Positions 58,906 to 64,000 of a DNA stretch of 64,000 bases are shown here, piece after piece. Location: assembly GCF_028476545.1 (NCBI RefSeq), contig NW_026733088.1:191001-255000 (forward strand), written 5' to 3'. The notes under the pieces were generated by a model, which searched no databases, was not told the origin of the DNA, and was given only the letters and a program-made list of their open reading frames with translations. The position numbers and the translations under genes were made by a program. The DNA is from Physella acuta. Its lineage: Eukaryota > Mollusca > Gastropoda > Physidae. How positions within the stretch are numbered: the first letter of the stretch is position 1; every line of letters begins with the position of its first letter.

Positions 58906-60067
58906 TTAAATCACTAATTAAAGGAAAAAAGCATGAAAATAAGAAATTAACAATAACACAAACAATAAGAATGAACTCAAACTAATATTTAAGTAAACAT
59001 TAGATATGTAGTGGTAGCTCTATAAAAATAGGGAGTATCTTAATGTATAAAAATTGCATCTCATAATAATAATTCTAGAACTGATGTTTATTTTCAGTCA
59101 GTCAATTAAATTGTTTAAAGGGCAGAATTTTAAAAAAAACCGCATGCTTTGTATTTAAACACAAGACAAACGTATTTAATAGCAAACATAAATACATTTC
59201 CATACAAATAGAAATGAAAGGGAAATGACTCAAAATAATATTTTCTTAAGATGGCCGCTGTTTTTAATAGCAAATTTAGTATCTGTAACATCGTTGTTAA
59301 ACTTTAATTTCCTGACATTTTTATTGATTTAAACCTTAAATGTGGTTTAATATTCAATTATCTTTAGTATTTTAGTAAAATATGCAAAAATATATCCATA
59401 TTTAGGCCCTAAGCCATATTTATTAGTTACCTTATCCCTACATTACTAGTGACGGCCGAATTGATTACGCTAAAGCGATAGATTACCCATAAATGAAACA
59501 TTTTTGTATTTTTCAAAACATAAATCCTCCTAAAATGTGAAATAATTATTAAAATTTAAGGAGTCACCTGTTTTTCACATTACTAGTCGCGGGTGATTTT
59601 ACGTACCTAAAACGATAGATTTAATTACCAAAATTTAGGGCCTAATCAAAATTAATTTTTTAAATTAATCCACGTTGGTCGTCGTAGGGCCTGCGTCGTA
59701 ATCCTACTCTAGTAATTACACTACACGACACAGTACCTCTGCTCTAAAACCTTTTTTCTTTTTGGTGAGGACAGAAGAAAAAAAGTCGGTTGACAGATTC
59801 AATGAAATATTAGAAGAGTAATCTTCGTCCATTTAAAACTCGTGTCGGGGATGGCAATATTAAAACATAAACAGGATCTAATTACCGAGATGAGGTAAAG
59901 TTTGAAAATAGATCTAGCTAGATCTATATTATATATACGCTCAGTAGAAGATGAATATTTTGTGAAGTTGAGCTTAAATTACATCACCTAAGTTAAATTT
60001 TAAAATATCATTTTCTACCCGCTAGCTAATTTTATATTACATTTGTATATAGACACACACATATATG

Positions 60068-60300
60068 TGGGACGGAGTGGTCTAGCGTTAGAGAGCTGGA
60101 CTGCTAACCCGTAAGTCTCGAGTTGGAATCCGGTTTCAAGTCAGTAAACCGTCCCTGAGTCCATCCAACTCTGATGGGTACCTAACTCACGTTAGGGAAA
60201 GTAAAGGCGGCACACTATCTCTTCATATGCCGAGGTCAAAGAATCAAGTGAACTCTACTTCACTTGCCCCATAGACCGTCAGGTTTGAAAGGGAAACTTA
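60068..60300 (+). mobile_element. tRNA-derived SINE
   Basis: The head GGGACGGAGTGGTCTAGCGT and GAGTTGGAATCC resemble the A and B boxes of a tRNA promoter, but the flanks cannot form an acceptor stem. The body has CTGATGGGTACCTAACTCAC, GGGAAAGTAAAGGCGG and a GAGGTCAAAGAATC segment. It is a SINE and not a functional tRNA gene. Confidence 0.8.
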
Positions 60301-60349
60301 CACACATATGTACACACATACACACAAATATAGGCCTATGACCTATATA

Positions 60350-60665
<316 letters not shown>

Positions 60666-60756
<91 letters not shown>
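60666..60756. repeat. AT microsatellite (continuation after the solo LTR)
   Basis: The TA run resumes directly after the LTR end, consistent with LTR insertion into one longer microsatellite. Confidence 0.93.
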
Positions 60757-60760
<4 letters not shown>

Positions 60761-61320
60761 ATTACTGATCAGAAAGCTATATTTATTTAAGTTCATCCAA
60801 GCAAGTTGTAATGTTATCAAGTAAAAGTATTTGTCTGGACTCTCACGTTGAAGTTGAGATAATATTTTAAGAATCGTACAAAGAATCAGTCACGTCGTTT
60901 CTAAACAAAAGGGGCTAGTGAAATAGTACATTATACATTAATAAAATTGGTTTCTATTCAAAGTGTTAGACGATTTATCTACTCACCGATCCGGTGTAAA
61001 TCTTTCCCAATTACCTTGGCAAAAAAGCGCCCCCCCCCCCCCCACCACTACTATATTTTTCTTGTGTTACTGTTGCACAATACGCTTTAATGCATATAGT
61101 TTCTTATCTAAGTGCTAGAATATGTATCTCCTCACCAACCAAGTGTAAATTCTTGCAATTTTTGTTGGCGAAAAAGCCCTTCCTCCATCCCCCCCCCCCC
61201 CCCTCTTGAAAGAAATTGGTAGAGTGGGTTTTAACGTCACTAACTGTTTTACGTTTTATACACAATCGTACAATCTGTATATATATAATTCTCTTCAATG
61301 ATACCCTAGAAAACACCAAG
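60757..61320. repeat. AT-rich region with a diverged ~150 bp duplication
   Basis: CTCACCGATCCGGTGTAAAT...TGGCAAAAAAGCG followed by a C run (60984-61043) resembles CTCACCAACCAAGTGTAAAT...TGGCGAAAAAGCC followed by a C run (61130-61203). No gene was recognised. Confidence 0.55.
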
Positions 61321-61439
61321 CTGTAAGCGCGCCGCGCAGCCCCCTCTCTTCCTCTCTAAGCATATCCCTACCACGCAAACGCAAACAAAAAGGCAAACGA
61401 AAACAAAAACAAATCCAAACGCAAACCCAAACACAGTCT

Positions 61440-61800
61440 AGCCCGTGGCACCAAATCGCATCATGCTGGGGTGCCGGCGCGCGGCGGAACCGCATTATTC
61501 AACTTAGTAAAGACTACCCCAACTTATATATAGTCTTTTGCACTCACTTAAACGAACGTAGGCGCCATAGCTAACACGGGAAGGCTCGGGGCGCCAAATA
61601 ACACCCTGCTGTGGCGCCGGATGATGCCTGGGTTTGATTCAGTTAAGGACTATAGTAACCTTTCATATCCATAGTCTATCGCTCGGTTCAAAACGAAGTT
61701 ATGCACCATAGTCCATAGCGCTCACAGGATAGCCCAAGGCGCCAAATTTAACCCTTCCGGGGCGCCGGCGGACGCGCCTGATTCGATTTTGTGAACGACT
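61440..61800. repeat. About 145 bp diverged tandem units with GGCGCC motifs
   Basis: Three units share GGCGCCAAAT, CCCT..GGGGCGCCGG and a GA-TATA-T trailer (around 61449, 61591 and 61739). They are unusually GC-rich for this neighbourhood and rich in the palindrome GGCGCC. Confidence 0.65.
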
Positions 61801-62115
61801 ATAATACCCCAAGCTTATCTGCAAACGCAAAGATCGAAGTAAACAAAGAGGGCATAATTTATGAGCTGGCTTCTAAACTGTTATTGATTTTTTAAAATAA
61901 TTAGCAAACATAACGTTCACTGTATAAAATAAATAAAAGGTAGTATTTAAAGAATCTGTGTTTTACTTACCACATTTCACTTGATCAATCCACACTGATT
62001 ATGTAATTAATTTTTCCCAACACCAAATCAAAGTAATAAAAAATAACCCCCCCCCCCCCCAATGTAATGTGTTTTTAAAAAGGGAAGTAATTGTGTTTTC
62101 CTAATTTATCAAGAG
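61801..62115. other. AT-rich sequence with the second copy of the window-start repeat
   Basis: CCCAACACCAAATCAAAGTA (about 62016-62035) and following sequence match about positions 50-130. A C run replaces part of the repeat. Confidence 0.5.
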
Positions 62116-62830
62116 ACGTAATGAGTGCTAAACGACAAAATCGTGCGGCGTCAAAACGTCCAATGACGAAACGGCCCTTTCAAAACGACGCCGACAAATC
62201 AGCCCCGGCATAAGAGCCCCATCATATAGACCCCGTCAAAAGGTCAGCGACATATGGACCCCGTCATATAGGCTCCTGACAAATAGGCTCCCGTTATATA
62301 GGAGATGGCTGGGCCATGTCCTACGCATGAGCAAAAGAAGACTCCCCAACATGGCGCTAAAGTGGACTCCGCCTGGAAGAGAAAGAGAGGAAGACCACTG
62401 GGAACATGGAGGAGAGAGATGGAAGAAGAAGTGCAGGCTACTGGCAAGACCTGGCATGAACTAAAGTGGCTCGCCCAAGACAGAGTTGAATGGTGGAGAT
62501 TTGTTGTTGCCCTATACTCCACAGGGAGTGATGAGGATTAAGTAAGTAATATAGGCTCCCGACAAAAGGGCTCCAGTCAATAAGGCTCCCGACAAATAGA
62601 CCACCGTCATTTAGGCTCCCGACATATAGGCTCCCGTCATTACGATTCCCGGCAAATAGGCTCCCGCCATTTAGTTTCTCCACAAAGCGACCTCCGTCAT
62701 TATGACTCCCGACAAATAAGCTCCCGTCATTTTGGCTCACGACAAATAGGCTCCTGTCAATTTGGCTACCGACTAAAGGACCACTGACAATACGGTTTCT
62801 GTAGAGACTAAGTCTCCCGGCAAAACAGTC
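62116..62830. repeat. Degenerate 15-17 bp minisatellite, interrupted
   Basis: Units of the type GGCTCCCGACAAATA and GGCTCCCGTCATTTA alternate, preceded by AAAACGTC/AAAACGACG strings. The pattern stops at 62302 and resumes at about 62549. Confidence 0.75.
62303..62548 (+). mobile_element. 5'-truncated LINE 3' end within a minisatellite
   Basis: It encodes RWLGHVLRMSKRRLP and then, after a frame change, KRKRGRPLGTWRREMEEEVQ with TWHELKWLAQDRVEWWRF and a stop, then AAGTAAGTAA. This is the same type of tail as at 33472-33658. ATATAGG occurs on both sides (62296-62302 and 62549-62555) as a short target duplication. Confidence 0.82.
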
Positions 62831-63424
62831 TCATTGAATATGACACCTGCCAGTGGGACCCCTTCATCAATATTCTTTAGAGTTAGATTATCCAATACAA
62901 CATATGCATTTCTTGTTCGGCAGGCCTTATTTTTATAATGGTTTATCTATTATAAGAAATAGTATCAATGACTTCAATAAATTAGTTGGTTATACGCTGT
63001 TCCAACTCAGTGTGTGGGGGAGAGGGGTCCACGCTGTACATTCCTACCTGCAGTATGCTTGTAGGTTATCAAAACAAAATGCCGTTATCCTGTAAACATC
63101 ATACATATCATACATTTACACTTCTGTGCTCGATTTTAAGCAACAGATCTTTACTGTAGTAAATTAAACATTATCAAAACTCTATTTGTTTGTGATTTGA
63201 TGTTGATTCATAAAAATCCAATAGATACTAAAGTGACCCACGCTTTTCTTTATAGTTATTTAAATAGTAGTGTATAATTTATTTCTACTTTTTAGTGCAT
63301 TATTAGATAAAAGCTTGTTATTAAAGCGTTTTTTATTTTTAAAAATTCAGTACTTCACATGTTTTATTTACAATAGTTACATGACTAAAAACCATTGTCA
63401 AGTTTATATCTAAAGTTTCAGTAA
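62831..63424. other. AT-rich sequence, nothing recognised
   Basis: No coding or repeat structure was seen. Confidence 0.5.
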
Positions 63425-63461
63425 ATTATTATGGGATGGCGCAGTCTAGTGGTAAAGAACT
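63425..63461 (+). mobile_element. 5' head of a tRNA-derived SINE cut off by an LTR
   Basis: GGGATGGCGCAGTCTAGTGG plus TAAAGAAC resembles a tRNA A-box region like the SINE at 60068. The LTR begins immediately after. Confidence 0.6.
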
Positions 63462-64000
63462 TGTAATAGATTGAGATAATTGTGAGGTCAAGGGAACTCA
63501 CTCTTCTGTATTAGTATTATATTTATATTGTTATCTTGAGTGATGTCCCTTGTGCATTGTACTTCCTTCCTCTTTCCATCATGGCTGTAAATAAAGACTG
63601 TTAACAACCAATGTGGCTCCTCGTCAGTGATTACAATCTAACACATTGGCGACGAAGGATAAATAATCTACTAGAAAGAGCACCTACTTACGCAAAAAAG
63701 AGGTTTGCTAGAGCTTATTAGCTAAGTATTTCTAGAATAATGGCGCTGTATGGCCAAATAAAACAATTTGATTCGAATGATGAAATCATTCAGGATTACC
63801 TAGATAGGTTAAGCTTTTACCTAGAAGCTAACGACGTGACGATAGAAGCCAAAAAGAGAGCTATTTTGTTAACAGTCATAGGGCCTCAACAATTTAGGCT
63901 ACTAAAGGACTTATGCGCACCAGCTAGTCTAACTACCAAGAGCTTTAACGAGCTGAGCAAATTGCTAACAGACCACCATGCGCCTACCCCATCAAAGTTT
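63462..64000 (+). mobile_element. Ty3/Gypsy-like LTR element, 5' end only (continues beyond the window)
   Basis: An LTR of about 182 bp (63462-63643, TG...CA, with an AATAAA) is followed at about 63646 by a primer-binding-type TTGGCGACGAAGG and then a gag-type frame from 63740 to the window edge, with capsid-like FDSNDEIIQDYLDRLSFYLE. The visible part looks whole. Nothing can be said of the remainder, and age cannot be judged without the second LTR. Confidence 0.8.

Larger units (their letters stand above)
55548..59487. mobile_element. About 3.9 kb element with GGGTAATCTATCG termini
   Basis: GGGTAATCTATCGTTTTAGC and GTAATCAATTCGGC at the left recur inverted at the right (GCCGAATTGATTACGCTAAA). 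GCGGCCATCTT and GATGGCCGCTG further in also pair. The interior is noncoding and hosts younger MITEs. It may be a nonautonomous relative of the surrounding family. Confidence 0.55.
48206..59630. mobile_element. Compound DNA-transposon interval with about 145 bp terminal inverted repeats
   Basis: AATCTATCGTTTTAGGTACG at the left end (48208 onward) and its complement at the right end (to about 59627) continue as inverted copies through 48350 and 59486, including ACTAGTAATGTGAAAAACAG-like sequence. Inside lie the 2.6 kb inverted repeat with Mutator-like coding remnants and a second element at 55548-59487. Long inverted termini fit Mutator-like elements. No target duplication was established. Confidence 0.5.

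Noticed and set aside
55548-59487. Polinton-like element because of long inverted termini
   Set aside because: No polymerase, integrase or capsid-type coding sequence was recognised in the interval; small DNA-transposon nesting explains the structure.
60068-60140. Functional tRNA gene
   Set aside because: Only A- and B-box-like segments; no acceptor stem pairing and a long SINE body follows.

Overview
The window is animal nuclear DNA, AT-rich, and most likely from a gastropod mollusc. That placement is an inference from the general repeat style, the LINE and SINE tails and the Mutator-like transposase family; it rests on no diagnostic gene. One host gene dominates. Bases 2852-44757 of the minus strand hold 16 exons of a DEAD-box RNA helicase, the orthologue of human DDX31 and yeast Dbp7, which act in nucleolar large-subunit ribosome assembly. 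I traced every exon by hand. The splice phases agree at all 15 introns, and the exons sum to 2037 nt (678 codons plus a stop) with helicase motifs Q, I, Ia, Ib, II, III, IV, V and VI present. Only the initiating 5' exon is unresolved.

The remarkable part is the introns. Fourteen of the 15 contain tandem repeats, and about 32 kb of the 42 kb gene is minisatellite, including arrays of about 9.3, 6.0, 4.7 and 2.8 kb. Many arrays abut exon boundaries, and several are built from the splice signals. Three arrays (about 60, 25 and 14 units) repeat the authentic 5' splice site with 6-13 nt of its upstream exon. A fourth repeats a near-consensus donor about 12 times. Two introns carry short duplications of the 3' splice site. 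One array repeats a branch-point-like GCTAAC 16 times. The largest array is almost free of AG and of stop codons on the transcribed strand, which creates three ghost ORFs of about 3100 codons.

The rest, 44758-64000, is transposon country. A 2.63 kb near-perfect inverted repeat (48351-51968 and 52407-55038, 438 bp spacer) carries two head-to-head copies of an internally deleted Mutator-like transposase gene. A 977 bp MITE with an 8 bp target duplication sits in one arm only. Around it lie long inverted-repeat pairs, a nested element with GGTAATCTATCG termini, and ATGACGTCA-type MITEs. The distal end has a tRNA-derived SINE, a solo LTR inside an AT microsatellite, GGCGCC-containing tandem units, a degenerate minisatellite interrupted by a LINE tail, and the first part of a Ty3/Gypsy-like LTR element running off the window. 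The proximal end (1-2800) has a hAT-type MITE with perfect 8 bp target duplications, and simple repeats.

No CRISPR array, rRNA gene or convincing functional tRNA gene was seen.
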